DNA from: Synergistales bacterium
Lineage (GTDB): Bacteria > Synergistota > Synergistia > Synergistales > Thermovirgaceae
Direction: 5' to 3'
Assembly: GCA_018434645.1 (NCBI GenBank)
Contig: JAHDOX010000038.1
Coordinates: 1-36,697 of the forward strand
DNA length: 36,697 bases
Of the stretch, positions 1 to 8,569 are shown piece by piece (the stretch's first letter is position 1; each line of letters opens with the position of its first letter). The position numbers were made by a program, and so were the translations under genes. Below the pieces are notes generated by a model. It saw only the letters and a program-made list of their open reading frames with translations, did no database searches and was not told the origin of the DNA.

Positions 1-413
<413 letters not shown>

Positions 414-465
414 TCTTTTTTCGATTTCGTAATGCTGAAGTGTCAAGTAAAGTATAGAAGAGGTT

Positions 466-582
466 TTCGGTGGTCATAGCGGAGGGGACACACCCGGATC
501 CATGCCGAACCCGGCAGTTAAGCCCTCCAGCGCCGATGGTACTGCGGTGTGTAACCGTGGGAGAGTAGGTCGCCGCCGGAAA
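466..582 (+). rRNA. rrf: 5S ribosomal RNA
   Basis: The 5S rRNA is recognised from the internal conserved block ATGCCGAACCCGGCAGTTAAG (the last base omitted here is part of GCC) and from the closing stem: the 5' end GGTGGTC pairs with the 3' end GCCGCC. Length is about 117 nt, normal for bacterial 5S. It lies about 50 nt downstream of 23S and just ahead of an intrinsic terminator, the usual end of an rRNA operon. Ends are accurate to a few bases. Confidence 0.95.
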
Positions 583-609
583 CCTTAGAACACCCTAAAG
601 ACATACAAA

Positions 610-650
610 CAAGGCGCCACCGTTTCTACCGGGGCGCCTTGTCTGTATTT
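610..650 (+). terminator. rRNA operon intrinsic terminator
   Basis: An inverted repeat CAAGGCGCC (610-618) and GGCGCCTTG (633-641) forms a 9-bp GC-rich stem, followed by the T-rich stretch TCTGTATTT. It lies directly after 5S. The sirtuin gene converges from the other side (its stop is at 686), so the hairpin may serve both strands, although the T tract on the minus side is weak. Confidence 0.85.
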
Positions 651-685
651 GGAAAACCCTGTGATTCCTGTTCCGGTAAAAGTCG

Positions 686-1474
686 TCACGCGTTTTCAGG
701 GATTTCCAGGCGGAGATGCTCGTTTACCGCCCTGAAGAAATCATCGATATCCTCTTCGGCGTGCAGGAGAACACGTTCTTGCGGCAGGTAGGTGCGGGAA
801 ATTTCTCCCTTGTTCACTACTATTATGTCTCCTTTTGTCATTGAGGGCAGAAGAGCTGCGGGGGTAACGACCAGGGATGACCCTACGACGAAAAGGAGCT
901 CTGCCAAGGATGACAGGGCCTTGCACTCTTCCAGTTGCTTAACCATTTCGCCGAAAAAAACTATGTCGGGCTTGACGACGCCGCCACAGCTGTCACAGCG
1001 GGGCACTTCATACTCGAAAGCCATTTTGAGACTTTCCTCGTACCCCCAGGTTTTGCCGCAGTCAATGCAGAAACTTTTCCAGATTCCGCCATGGATTTCG
1101 TAGACTTTCTTCGAGCCCGCTCGCTGGTGCAGTGAGTCGATGTTTTGAGTAATGACACCTTCAAGAATCCCCTCTTTTTCCAGGGCTGCGAAAAACCTGT
1201 GTGCGAAGGTAGGTTTGATCTTTTCCACCGAACGCAAAAATTCCCGGTGGAAATCGTAAAAGAAACGAGGGTCCTGGTAAAAGTAGTCTATATCGAAAAT
1301 GCGCTCGGGGTCTGTGTGAAGTTTTTGGCGGTAAATGCCTTTAGGTCCCCTGAAATCTGGCAATCCTGCGTTCGTGGACATGCCGGCTCCGCTCAAAAGG
1401 ACGGCTTTTCGAGTGTTTTGCAGTCTTTCGGCGCATTTTCGCGCCTGCGATTCGAGGTTCTTTATCTCGGCCAT
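686..1474 (-). CDS. cobB: NAD-dependent protein deacylase, Sir2 family
   Basis: This is a sirtuin that removes acyl groups from protein lysines using NAD+, giving nicotinamide and O-acyl-ADP-ribose. Visible motifs are the Rossmann-fold GAGMS with GLPDFRG, the catalytic TQNIDSLHQRAG with its His, two CxxC zinc pairs (CIDC, CDSC), and the GSSL and VNKG nucleotide contacts. Length (262 aa) is typical of bacterial CobB/Sir2. An ATG five codons upstream is in frame, but the Shine-Dalgarno GGAGGG lies between the two ATGs and points to the inner one (1474) as the start. The gene stands alone on the minus strand, convergent with the rRNA operon and divergent from the desulfoferrodoxin gene. Confidence 0.93.
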   Translation of the reverse strand: MAEIKNLESQARKCAERLQNTRKAVLLSGAGMSTNAGLPDFRGPKGIYRQKLHTDPERIFDIDYFYQDPRFFYDFHREFLRSVEKIKPTFAHRFFAALEKEGILEGVITQNIDSLHQRAGSKKVYEIHGGIWKSFCIDCGKTWGYEESLKMAFEYEVPRCDSCGGVVKPDIVFFGEMVKQLEECKALSSLAELLFVVGSSLVVTPAALLPSMTKGDIIVVNKGEISRTYLPQERVLLHAEEDIDDFFRAVNEHLRLEIPENA

Positions 1475-1709
1475 AAAATATCCCTCCATTCAGGACTTAC
1501 CCTTTAAACTTATCACAAACCGGAGGATGGTATCTTTTCCTTAAGGCATTTATTTGACATGTGAGCCGCCTCGGGTAGAAAATATAATAAAGAAAAACGT
1601 TTTCAAACTGGAGTCAGGAAGGTCTCTATCGCATTGCAGTTGCTATAATTGTCTCCAGAGATGAAGCCGGATCCGGGAAAAACCGATACTTCACAAGGAG
1701 GGATACTGG
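1475..1709. promoter_or_regulatory. Divergent intergenic region with candidate promoter elements
   Basis: These 235 bases separate the minus-strand sirtuin from the plus-strand desulfoferrodoxin operon. There is a perfect TTGACA at 1554-1559 and a perfect TATAAT at 1583-1588, but 23 bases apart, too far for one sigma70 promoter. A second TATAAT lies at 1644-1649 without a good -35. Either -10 could drive the operon, or a spacer-altering activator could be used. The SD AAGGAGGG at about 1695 serves the gene at 1710. No known oxidative-stress operator was recognised. Confidence 0.35.
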
Positions 1710-2084
1710 ATGACGAAACTAAACGAAGTATACAAGTGTGAGCTCTGTGGCAACATGGTTATAGTCGTTCATGATGGTGCGGGAGAGCTTGTTTGTTGCG
1801 GACAGCCCATGAAACGCATGGAGGAGCAGACTGCCGATTCCGCGACGGAAAAACACGTGCCGGTGATCGAAAAGAAAGAAGAAGGAATCCTGGTCAAAGT
1901 CGGGAGTGTTCCTCACCCGATGGAAGAAAAGCACTACATAGAATGGATCGAGTTGACAGTAGACGGAACGGTGTTAAGGCGTTTTCTCAAACCTCAGGAA
2001 GCACCGGAAGTGCTGTTCAAGGTAAAAGGAGAAAAGTTGAGCGCCCGGGAATACTGTAACGTACACGGACTCTGGAGGAGCTGA
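1710..2084 (+). CDS. dfx: Desulfoferrodoxin (superoxide reductase, two-domain)
   Basis: This enzyme reduces superoxide to hydrogen peroxide without making oxygen, a typical defence of strict anaerobes. The N-terminal desulforedoxin domain has Cys10, Cys13, Cys29 and Cys30 for the FeCys4 centre. The C-terminal superoxide reductase domain carries the catalytic E47-K48-H49 (EKHVP) and further iron ligands His69, His75, Cys116 and His119 (YCNVHGLW). The length of 124 aa matches the classical two-centre desulfoferrodoxin rather than the one-centre neelaredoxin. SD AAGGAGGG precedes the ATG. Ferritin follows after five bases, so the two are probably co-translated: superoxide removal paired with iron sequestration. 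Confidence 0.96.
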   Translation: MTKLNEVYKCELCGNMVIVVHDGAGELVCCGQPMKRMEEQTADSATEKHVPVIEKKEEGILVKVGSVPHPMEEKHYIEWIELTVDGTVLRRFLKPQEAPEVLFKVKGEKLSAREYCNVHGLWRS

Positions 2085-2089
2085 CGAAA

Positions 2090-2584
2090 ATGATTGGCAA
2101 GAAAATGCAGGAAGCCATGAACAATCAGATCAACGAGGAACTTTACTCAGCCTATCTATATCTTTCCATGGCGGCCTGGTTCGAGAAAAACAACCTTCGT
2201 GGGGCCGCTTCGTGGATGCGTAAGCAATCAGGTGAAGAGACAGGCCATGCAATGAAATTTTTCAACCACATCCTTGAGAGAGGTGGAGAGGTCGAGCTAC
2301 TGCCCATCAAGGGTCCCAAAAAAGAGTGGACTTCGATACTGGAAGTTTTCGAGGCCTCCTTGGAGCATGAACGCCATGTTTCGGCCCGCATCAACGACCT
2401 TTACAGCCTGGCGCTGAAAGAAAACGACTACGCTTCGCAGGTGTTCCTGCAGTGGTTTGTCGAGGAGCAGGTCGAGGAAGAGGCATCGGTGGATGAGGTT
2501 GTCCAGAAGCTCAAGCTGGTTTCCGATTCCAAACAGGGTATTTTTATGGTGGACAGGGAACTCGGCATGAGGGGGAACGACTAG
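2090..2584 (+). CDS. ftnA: Non-heme bacterial ferritin
   Basis: This iron-storage protein would assemble as a 24-mer that oxidises Fe2+ and stores it as a ferric mineral. All diiron ferroxidase ligands of the FtnA type are visible: Glu17, Glu50, His53, Glu94, Gln127 and Glu130. The third-iron (C site) acidic residues Glu49, Glu126 and Glu129 are also present. The length of 164 aa is standard. It lacks the axial heme Met arrangement of bacterioferritin. It starts five bases after dfx and is followed by an intrinsic terminator at 2641, so dfx-ftnA forms a compact oxidative-stress and iron operon. Confidence 0.96.
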   Translation: MIGKKMQEAMNNQINEELYSAYLYLSMAAWFEKNNLRGAASWMRKQSGEETGHAMKFFNHILERGGEVELLPIKGPKKEWTSILEVFEASLEHERHVSARINDLYSLALKENDYASQVFLQWFVEEQVEEEASVDEVVQKLKLVSDSKQGIFMVDRELGMRGND

Positions 2585-2640
2585 AACCTGTGCAGGCCGA
2601 ATCCTTGATTGACCTGTGGAAGATATAAGGTGTTTCCTGA

Positions 2641-2670
2641 CGGGGCAGGTCGTGATACTTGCCCCGTTTT
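2641..2670 (+). terminator. Terminator after ferritin
   Basis: CGGGGCAGG (2641-2649) pairs with CTTGCCCCG (2658-2666), with one G-U pair and an 8-base loop, and is followed by TTTT. It closes the dfx-ftnA unit. Only 29 bases separate the T run from the next gene (2699), so the flavin reductase probably depends on read-through, or this acts as a leader attenuator for it. A TATAAG at 2624 lacks a convincing -35. Confidence 0.7.
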
Positions 2671-2698
2671 ACACGTGCCGACAGGAGGGGAAGAAAAA

Positions 2699-3229
2699 AT
2701 GGAAAACAAAGACATTGACGTGAGGGCTTTGTACAAGATCTCCTACGGGCTGTACCTCGTAAGTTCCTGCAAGGGAGAGAAATTCAACGGCCAGGTGGCC
2801 AATGCAGTCATGCAGGTTACTGCCGACCCTGTGAGCATAGTAGCCTGCCTGCACAAGGATAACCTGACCACCGAGTGCATCCTGGATTCCGGCGTTTTCA
2901 GCGTGGGCGTCCTGGAACAGGACACGCCCATGACCTTTATAGGTAATTTCGGTTTCAAGTGCGGCAGGGACATAGACAAGTTCTGCAATTGCAATTACCG
3001 GGTGGGCGTAACAGGCGCCCCGCTTCCGCTGGAAAACACCCTTGCTGTTATCGAGGCTGAAGTGGTTCATCATACAGACATATTCACTCACGTGATGTTT
3101 TTCGGCAAGGTGGTTTCTTCAGAAGTTCTCAAGGAAGGACCTCCCCTGACTTATGCCTATTACCACGAGGTCAAAAAGGGCAAATCGCCAAAGAACGCGC
3201 CTACCTCGACATTAAACAAGGTGAGATGA
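2699..3229 (+). CDS. Flavin reductase-like FMN-binding protein (flavoredoxin / HRB family)
   Basis: This is a small FMN-binding split-barrel protein of the flavin reductase/flavoredoxin family. Such proteins act as electron carriers or as the flavin domain of high-molecular-weight rubredoxin in anaerobes. The N-terminal YKISYGLYLVSS, the central NAVMQVTADPVSIVACLHK and the SVGVLEQDTP segment are typical. At 176 aa it is only the flavin domain, with no fused rubredoxin. The start is placed at ATG 2699 because a strong SD (ACAGGAGGGG) sits just upstream; a longer in-frame extension to 2609 would run through the terminator. Its neighbours suggest a role in oxygen or peroxide detoxification, which is inference. 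It overlaps the next gene by ATGA. Confidence 0.85.
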   Translation: MENKDIDVRALYKISYGLYLVSSCKGEKFNGQVANAVMQVTADPVSIVACLHKDNLTTECILDSGVFSVGVLEQDTPMTFIGNFGFKCGRDIDKFCNCNYRVGVTGAPLPLENTLAVIEAEVVHHTDIFTHVMFFGKVVSSEVLKEGPPLTYAYYHEVKKGKSPKNAPTSTLNKVR

Positions 3230-4083
3230 AGGCAGTGTCGGTAAAAACGCAAAACGGAACGGGGGAGCTGTTGAAATGGCTCGAAGGTCTTTACGAAAAA
3301 TACAACAGGCGTGAATATGTTCACCCGGACCCTGTGGAGCTGCTGTACGCCTATGGGGATGTCAGGGACAGGGAAATAGCCGGAGTCGTAGCAGCGGCCC
3401 TTGCTTACGGCAGGGCGGCACTGATAATAAAAAGCGCCGGCAGCGTGCTGGATGTCCTGGGGCCGTCGCCTGTAGCTTCCCTTTCGGGGATGACCGATGC
3501 CGAGCTCATGCGTTCCCTGAAAGGCTTCAGGCATCGCTTTACCACCGGTTACGATATGGCGATGCTTCTTTCAGGGATCAGAAAAGCCCTTGGCAGATAC
3601 GAAACCCTGGAGGCCTGTTTCGTGGAAGGTCTCGAAAATGGTCGAGGCTCCGTAACTGCCGGACTAAGTCATTTGCGAAATGCCCTGTGTCGTCGGGAAG
3701 ACGGAAAGGTCAATGCCACACTCCCCGACCCGGGCAAAGGGTCGGCGTGCAAAAGGTTGTACCTTTTCCTGAAGTGGATGGTCCGCTCCGATGAAGTGGA
3801 CCCGGGAGGATGGAAAGCCATCGATCCCTCGCGGCTTTTGATACCCCTCGATACCCACATGTTTTCCATGACGCGCGAGTGGGGGATGACCAACAGGAAA
3901 AGTGCCGATCTCAAGACCGTACAGGAGGTAACCAGAGCCTTCGCGGCTCTGCGCCCTGATGATCCATTGCGGTACGATTTCGTGTTGACCCGCTTCGGGA
4001 TCAGGTCCGACCTGGATAAGGGGCAGTTGCTGAAAGAGGGTACTTTTCTCCTGACGGCCTGCAAAGATCAAGGGATCATCTAG
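3226..4083 (+). CDS. TIGR02757 / DUF2400 family protein
   Basis: This 285-aa protein resembles the uncharacterised DUF2400 (TIGR02757) family. Features I associate with it are the N-terminal YNRREYVHPDPVELLY, the DREIAGVVAAALAYGRA block, FRHRFTTGYDM, and the C-terminal PLDTHMFSM with DDPLRYDFVLTRFGIR. The overall look is an all-helical HhH/DNA-glycosylase-like fold, but no activity has been established for the family. Its start codon overlaps the flavin reductase stop (ATGA), so the two are translationally coupled. No membrane segments or signal peptide are visible. Confidence 0.82.
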   Translation: MKAVSVKTQNGTGELLKWLEGLYEKYNRREYVHPDPVELLYAYGDVRDREIAGVVAAALAYGRAALIIKSAGSVLDVLGPSPVASLSGMTDAELMRSLKGFRHRFTTGYDMAMLLSGIRKALGRYETLEACFVEGLENGRGSVTAGLSHLRNALCRREDGKVNATLPDPGKGSACKRLYLFLKWMVRSDEVDPGGWKAIDPSRLLIPLDTHMFSMTREWGMTNRKSADLKTVQEVTRAFAALRPDDPLRYDFVLTRFGIRSDLDKGQLLKEGTFLLTACKDQGII

Positions 4084-4131
4084 TATAATGACGACGAAAA
4101 GAAAGCCTTCCGCAAGGAGGATATTCTGAAA

Positions 4132-4803
4132 ATGGGAATTTTGCCCTACTGGGACAAAAACGTCGACCTGGAAATAGTTCCGTGGATACCTTACGGTGTC
4201 GACTTTACCCCTGTCTCCGTCAATACGCTTCAAAGCGAGCAGATAGGCCGTATCGCCAGAATAGCGCTGGAAATGGACAGCGAGCTTTTGTGCATAGAGG
4301 GAATGACAACCGGCCAGCTTGGCTCCCTGTTCAGGGAAAAGCTTATACTGCCCGACGATAGAACCTCGCTGGTTCCGGGATTCTCGATGGTTTTCGCCTA
4401 TTCACGTCCCATGGAGGCCTTCCTGGGCATTTTTGCCGAGGCCTTCCCGGGTATCAGCGCGGGCCTGTCCCTCTGCGGGGTCTGGGACAGGACCATGCTT
4501 GTAGACGAGTGCAAGGTGATAGTGCTTGTGAGCGACAGCCCCCTTTTCAACGAGGAAGGCTGTCTGGACGCGCTTTCGGAATTGCTCGAGAAGTCTCCGG
4601 CGGCGGACAGTGGAATGCGCAATTCCTTTTTCGCGGAACAGTTTGGATACAGGCGGTTTTCCATACCTTTTGAAACCGATGACGTAACCGAACTTTGCAT
4701 AACCAAGGTCTTGTTTGATTTCGAACTCGAAGCCACTCGGCAAATAGTCGGTCCAGCGCCGGAGGTGGCCTTCCCTAATCATTCGTTCAAGGGTATTGAT
4801 TGA
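4132..4803 (+). CDS. Hypothetical protein, 223 aa
   Basis: I do not recognise this family. The protein is soluble-looking, 223 aa, with no signal peptide or membrane helix and no cluster of Cys or His. It has alternating hydrophobic strands and helices, for example LLCIEGMTTGQLGSLF and KVIVLVSDSPLF, compatible with an alpha/beta fold. SD AAGGAGG (4114-4120) is well placed and a TATAAT sits directly after the preceding stop (4084-4089), so an internal promoter is possible. Its stop overlaps the mntP start (4801-4805), which couples it to the manganese exporter. Codon use matches its neighbours, so it is probably native and lineage-specific. Confidence 0.75.
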   Translation: MGILPYWDKNVDLEIVPWIPYGVDFTPVSVNTLQSEQIGRIARIALEMDSELLCIEGMTTGQLGSLFREKLILPDDRTSLVPGFSMVFAYSRPMEAFLGIFAEAFPGISAGLSLCGVWDRTMLVDECKVIVLVSDSPLFNEEGCLDALSELLEKSPAADSGMRNSFFAEQFGYRRFSIPFETDDVTELCITKVLFDFELEATRQIVGPAPEVAFPNHSFKGID

Positions 4804-5366
4804 TGAACCTGACTACGACGGGCCTTTTGGGCTTCGGTCTTTCCATGGATGCCTTTGCCGTTTCGATAGTTATCTCTCTTTGTGTTATGAAACTCGAAAA
4901 TGTACAGGTGCTGAGAGTTGCCGGCAGTTTTGGCTTTTCCCAGGCCGCTATGCCTCTTTTGGGATGGTTGGCGGCTTCAGGGTTTGCAGAATCCATAAGG
5001 CCCTGGGATCACTGGCTGGCTTTTTTGTTATTGGCCGGGGTCGGTGTGCACATGGTTCGGGAGGGGTTTGAAAAAAGCGTTTCTTGCCCGAATTGGCCGG
5101 ACCCGACAAAGGGTAAAGCCCTGTTCGCTCTTTCTGTAGGCACGAGTATAGATGCCTTTGCGGCCGGGGCAGGGTTCGTGGGTCTGAGGGTGGACATTAT
5201 CCGGACGGTGACCGTTATCGGCTTGATGACATTCGGGATTTCGGTGGTGGGTATGCTTTTCGGGGACCGTCTGGGGAAACACTCGGGCAAAAGAATGCTT
5301 GTTGTCGGCGGGCTTGTTCTCGCCTTGTTGGGACTCAAGATCCTGCTGGAACATCTTATAGCCTGA
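4803..5366 (+). CDS. mntP: Manganese efflux pump MntP
   Basis: This is an inner-membrane Mn2+ exporter of the MntP (DUF204) family. The two internal repeats each carry the signature Asp in a hydrophobic helix: SMDAFAVS near residue 17 and SIDAFAAG near residue 115. The 187 aa contain about six hydrophobic segments, as expected. The ATG at 4803 overlaps the previous stop; an in-frame TTG one codon earlier is less likely. The protein keeps cytoplasmic manganese low. Many mntP genes have a manganese riboswitch (yybP-ykoY), but here the gene is embedded in an operon with no room for one. Confidence 0.92.
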   Translation: MNLTTTGLLGFGLSMDAFAVSIVISLCVMKLENVQVLRVAGSFGFSQAAMPLLGWLAASGFAESIRPWDHWLAFLLLAGVGVHMVREGFEKSVSCPNWPDPTKGKALFALSVGTSIDAFAAGAGFVGLRVDIIRTVTVIGLMTFGISVVGMLFGDRLGKHSGKRMLVVGGLVLALLGLKILLEHLIA

Positions 5367-5380
5367 CGGGGGTGTAAAAG

Positions 5381-5845
5381 TTGCCCTGCACGAGACCCGG
5401 ATGGGACAGCTATTTCATGTCCATTGCCAAAGTTGTTTCTACCAGAAGCACCTGCCTGAGACGAAGAGTGGGGGCTGTTTTGGTTCGTGACCGGCAGATA
5501 ATAAGCACAGGCTACAACGGCGCGCCGAAAGGGGTACCCCATTGCGAAGAGGTGGGATGCCTGAGGGAGGAACTTTCCGTCCCGTCCGGCGAGCGCCATG
5601 AAATATGCCGCGGATCACACGCCGAAATCAACGTCATAGCACAAGCCGCTGCCCTTGGGTCGCAGACTGCCGGTGCAACGCTATATTGTACCCATGAACC
5701 CTGTGCCTTCTGTGCCAAGGCGCTCATCAACGCCGGAATCGTGCGGATCGTTTACAGGAAGCCCTATCCCGACGAACTTTCCCGCAGGGTCAGGAAAGAG
5801 GCCGGAATGGATGAAACGGCCTTTCCGGAAGGGCGATACGATTAG
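5381..5845 (+). CDS. dCMP (deoxycytidylate) deaminase family protein
   Basis: This is a zinc-dependent cytidine/deoxycytidylate deaminase, the ComEB-like type that converts dCMP to dUMP for thymidylate synthesis. The catalytic zinc motif is visible as HAEINVIAQAA (His and catalytic Glu) and EPCAFC (two Cys ligands). N-terminal WDSYFMSIAKVVSTRSTC-LRR and GAVLV, and the substrate loop TGYNGAPKGVPHC, are characteristic. Length (154 aa) is normal. The start appears to be TTG at 5381, with GGGGGTG about eight bases upstream. The only other in-frame starts would cut into the conserved N terminus. It follows mntP after 14 bases. Confidence 0.9.
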   Translation: MPCTRPGWDSYFMSIAKVVSTRSTCLRRRVGAVLVRDRQIISTGYNGAPKGVPHCEEVGCLREELSVPSGERHEICRGSHAEINVIAQAAALGSQTAGATLYCTHEPCAFCAKALINAGIVRIVYRKPYPDELSRRVRKEAGMDETAFPEGRYD

Positions 5846-5873
5846 AGCCTGAGGCTGAACAAGCCGACTGGAG

Positions 5874-8522
5874 ATGATGACGGCCGTGGCGATTGAAATC
5901 ACCCGAAAGAAACGGGAACCCGGTGTTGAAATCGATGACCTGATCGGCCTTTGGTCTATCAAGAGGGAATTGCGACGCATCGAAGCCATGCTGTGGCTCA
6001 ATCGGCACCGGGAAAAAGAGGACCTGGGACGATTGAAGCTCGAGTCCTTCCATTTTGCCTTTCGAGGCAATCCAGGTACCGGGAAAACCACCGTAGCGAG
6101 GCTTTTGGGCGAGATCTTCCACCGCTACGGGATACTTCGTGTGGGTGACGTCGTTGAGGTGGACCGATCGAAACTGGTAGGGCCCACGCCCGGCGAGACG
6201 GAAGTCAGGGCAAGAAAGGCCCTCAAAAGCGCCCTCGACGGCGTCCTTTTCATCGACGAAGCCTATACTCTTGCAGGCGACAGCCCTTCCGACCCCGGAC
6301 TAAGAGCGCTGGAAGTCATACTGAAGGGAATGGAAGATTACCGGGATGCGCTGGTAGTCGTTTTTGCCGGGTATCCGGCGGAGATGGACAGGCTTTTCGA
6401 CAAGGTTACCGGCCTTAAAAGCCGCGTGCCCTTCCACCTGGAGTTCGAGAACTACACACCGATCGAGCTTATCAGAATCGCAAATTTAATGGCTGCCAGG
6501 GAGGACCTGGAATTTTCCGATGAGGCTTCCCTGAAACTTCTTCGAATGATGGAAAAACGGGTCAACCAACCTGATTTCAGCAATGCCCGGGAAATCAGGA
6601 ACATTCTCGATCATGCCAAGACGAAGATGTCTTCCCGCCTGCAGTCGAGGTTGAAAGTGTCCCCATGGGATATGAAGACCATCACCGCCGTTGACATCGA
6701 AATTCCGATGGAACAAGAAGAGTCTCCGGAAGAAAAAATAGAGAAAAAGAAGAAGGAAATGTACGCCGACCCGACGGATCGCAAAAAGCGTTATGCCCTT
6801 GCCGCTGTATACGCCGAGGCAGGACTCTGGTCCGATGCCGCGGGCCTGATGGAACCGCTGGCTGAAGGACTCGACGAAAAGGAGGCTGCCCTTTACGGCA
6901 AGGCGCTTTACATGACCGGAGAAAGGGACAAGGCCTGGCATGTCTTCAAAAATCTCTCCCTGAACAGAGAAAGCGCTTTCTTCCAGGGACTTTCAGCCCT
7001 TTGGGCCGGGGAAACAGGACTAGCCGAAGACCTTTTGAACGAAGCGGCATCCATGGCACCCGAAGCAGCCGAGATTCATTATGCCCTGGCTTTTGCTGCC
7101 TTCGAGTCTAAAAACTGGGGCAAGGCTACGGAACATATTACGGAGGCCCTGGGTAAGAAGGGAAGCACGATCCCTCCCTCGATCCTGAGAGACCTTCCTT
7201 TCGACAGGCTGGAGGTCCCCGAAAGCCGGCAAGCCTTTTTTGACATGGTGACGAGATCCTGGGGGCAATATGCCGATACGCTTCTGGATTTCGGGAAGGC
7301 CCTTCTGGCATCGGCCGACGAGGCCACGCTGCCCTTTGCGATGGATGTCCTCCGGCGGGTTTTGGCGGAGCGCCCGGATGATGCAAGGGCCCACAGGCTG
7401 TTGGCCGGATGCTGTGAAGCATCGGGGGCTTTGGCCTCCGCCGCGGCCTCTTTGGAAATAGCCCTCGAGATTGAACCCCGCAGAACCGGAGACTGGCAAA
7501 AGCTTGCGGAACTTTACGAACGCATGGATATGCACGACAAAGCCAGGTCTATTTATGAAGCGCTCGTCAACGAACCAGGCGGATTCGGTCCCGTGACGCT
7601 TTCTTTGGCGGCGAAACAGGAGAAGGCGGGCGAATTGGAAGAGGCGGAAAAGCTTTATGAAAAAGCCTGGGGACAGGAGCTTGACGAAAAAGAAAAGGCG
7701 TTTTGCGCAGAGCGATTGGGAGTTTTGAAAGCTTCTTCCGGAAATCTGGATACAGCGCTGCGATATTTGGAAGCAGCCGGAGATGCTGCTATATCCCCGG
7801 AGGCAAGGTTCTGGCATGCCAGGGCCCTGATAGAAAAAGGGAGATGGTCCGAAGCGGAACCGCTTTTTCAGGAGCCGCTTGCTGGAAACATGTTGGAGGC
7901 CGCGGCCTTATATTGGAAAATCAGGGTCTTCATCGCCACGAAAAACCTCTACCAGGCCAGAAGACATGCAGAAAACGACGGTGGAAACAGCTGGCTGAAA
8001 CTGGTAAAGGGCGTGGTTCGGGGACTATCGGGAGACAAGTCTGCGGCAGCTGTTCTAAAGGAGCTTGCTACCGCCGGGTTCGGACCGGACGGTTTGGGCC
8101 TTCTTGCGGTCGGCCTGGCCGGCATCGAGGAATGGGATTTGGTCGAAGCCAGCGCCAGGAAGGCTCGCAGAAGCGATCCCGGACCTTTCTTGTGGGAACG
8201 GTCAGACAAGAGGATAGTGGAGGAAACGGCCTATCTGGGAGCAGTAGCTGCGGCGAGGCTGGGCAAGTGGACGGAAGCCCTGGAGGAGTTCCACAAAGTC
8301 TACATATCCCTGCGGCATCCCGCGCCACTTTACGGTCAGGCGGTAAGCCTCGTAGCCCTCGGTGAGGTAGACCAGGCAAAAAAAATTTTCCTGCAGCTCA
8401 AATCGGCGGCGCCTGCGTCGGCCAAAAAGCTTGAGGACCTGATACGCGACCACACCGGCCTCAGGCGATTTTTGGCCGAAAAAGTCGACCCGGGGCTGCT
8501 GGAAACGTTTGTTTTCATATAA
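5874..8522 (+). CDS. CbxX/CfqX-type AAA+ ATPase fused to TPR-like repeat region
   Basis: This is an 882-aa two-part protein. Residues about 20-280 form an AAA+ module of the CbxX/CfqX (SpoVK-like) group. It has Walker A GNPGTGKTT (65-73), Walker B VLFIDEA with Asp128/Glu129, and the lid segment NAREIRNILDHA. CbxX members remodel protein complexes, for example Rubisco activase in autotrophs. A charged Lys/Glu linker (about 285-300) leads into roughly 580 residues of repeating helical pairs with TPR-like spacing, such as AEAGLWSDAAGLMEPLA and KAGELEEAEKLYEKAW, probably a protein-binding scaffold. No Rubisco genes are nearby, so the client is unknown. The start is uncertain: ATGs at 5874 and 5877 lie very close to the GGAG, and GTG 5886 is a possible alternative. 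Confidence 0.85.
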   Translation: MMTAVAIEITRKKREPGVEIDDLIGLWSIKRELRRIEAMLWLNRHREKEDLGRLKLESFHFAFRGNPGTGKTTVARLLGEIFHRYGILRVGDVVEVDRSKLVGPTPGETEVRARKALKSALDGVLFIDEAYTLAGDSPSDPGLRALEVILKGMEDYRDALVVVFAGYPAEMDRLFDKVTGLKSRVPFHLEFENYTPIELIRIANLMAAREDLEFSDEASLKLLRMMEKRVNQPDFSNAREIRNILDHAKTKMSSRLQSRLKVSPWDMKTITAVDIEIPMEQEESPEEKIEKKKKEMYADPTDRKKRYALAAVYAEAGLWSDAAGLMEPLAEGLDEKEAALYGKALYMTGERDKAWHVFKNLSLNRESAFFQGLSALWAGETGLAEDLLNEAASMAPEAAEIHYALAFAAFESKNWGKATEHITEALGKKGSTIPPSILRDLPFDRLEVPESRQAFFDMVTRSWGQYADTLLDFGKALLASADEATLPFAMDVLRRVLAERPDDARAHRLLAGCCEASGALASAAASLEIALEIEPRRTGDWQKLAELYERMDMHDKARSIYEALVNEPGGFGPVTLSLAAKQEKAGELEEAEKLYEKAWGQELDEKEKAFCAERLGVLKASSGNLDTALRYLEAAGDAAISPEARFWHARALIEKGRWSEAEPLFQEPLAGNMLEAAALYWKIRVFIATKNLYQARRHAENDGGNSWLKLVKGVVRGLSGDKSAAAVLKELATAGFGPDGLGLLAVGLAGIEEWDLVEASARKARRSDPGPFLWERSDKRIVEETAYLGAVAAARLGKWTEALEEFHKVYISLRHPAPLYGQAVSLVALGEVDQAKKIFLQLKSAAPASAKKLEDLIRDHTGLRRFLAEKVDPGLLETFVFI

Positions 8523-8569
8523 GAGAGCTCGTTCATTCGTGATTGACCCAAAAAGAAGGAGGATTCGCA

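Noticed and set aside
2609..2698. N-terminal extension of the flavin reductase
   Set aside because: The extension would be translated through the terminator hairpin at 2641-2670 and has no SD. A strong SD supports ATG 2699.
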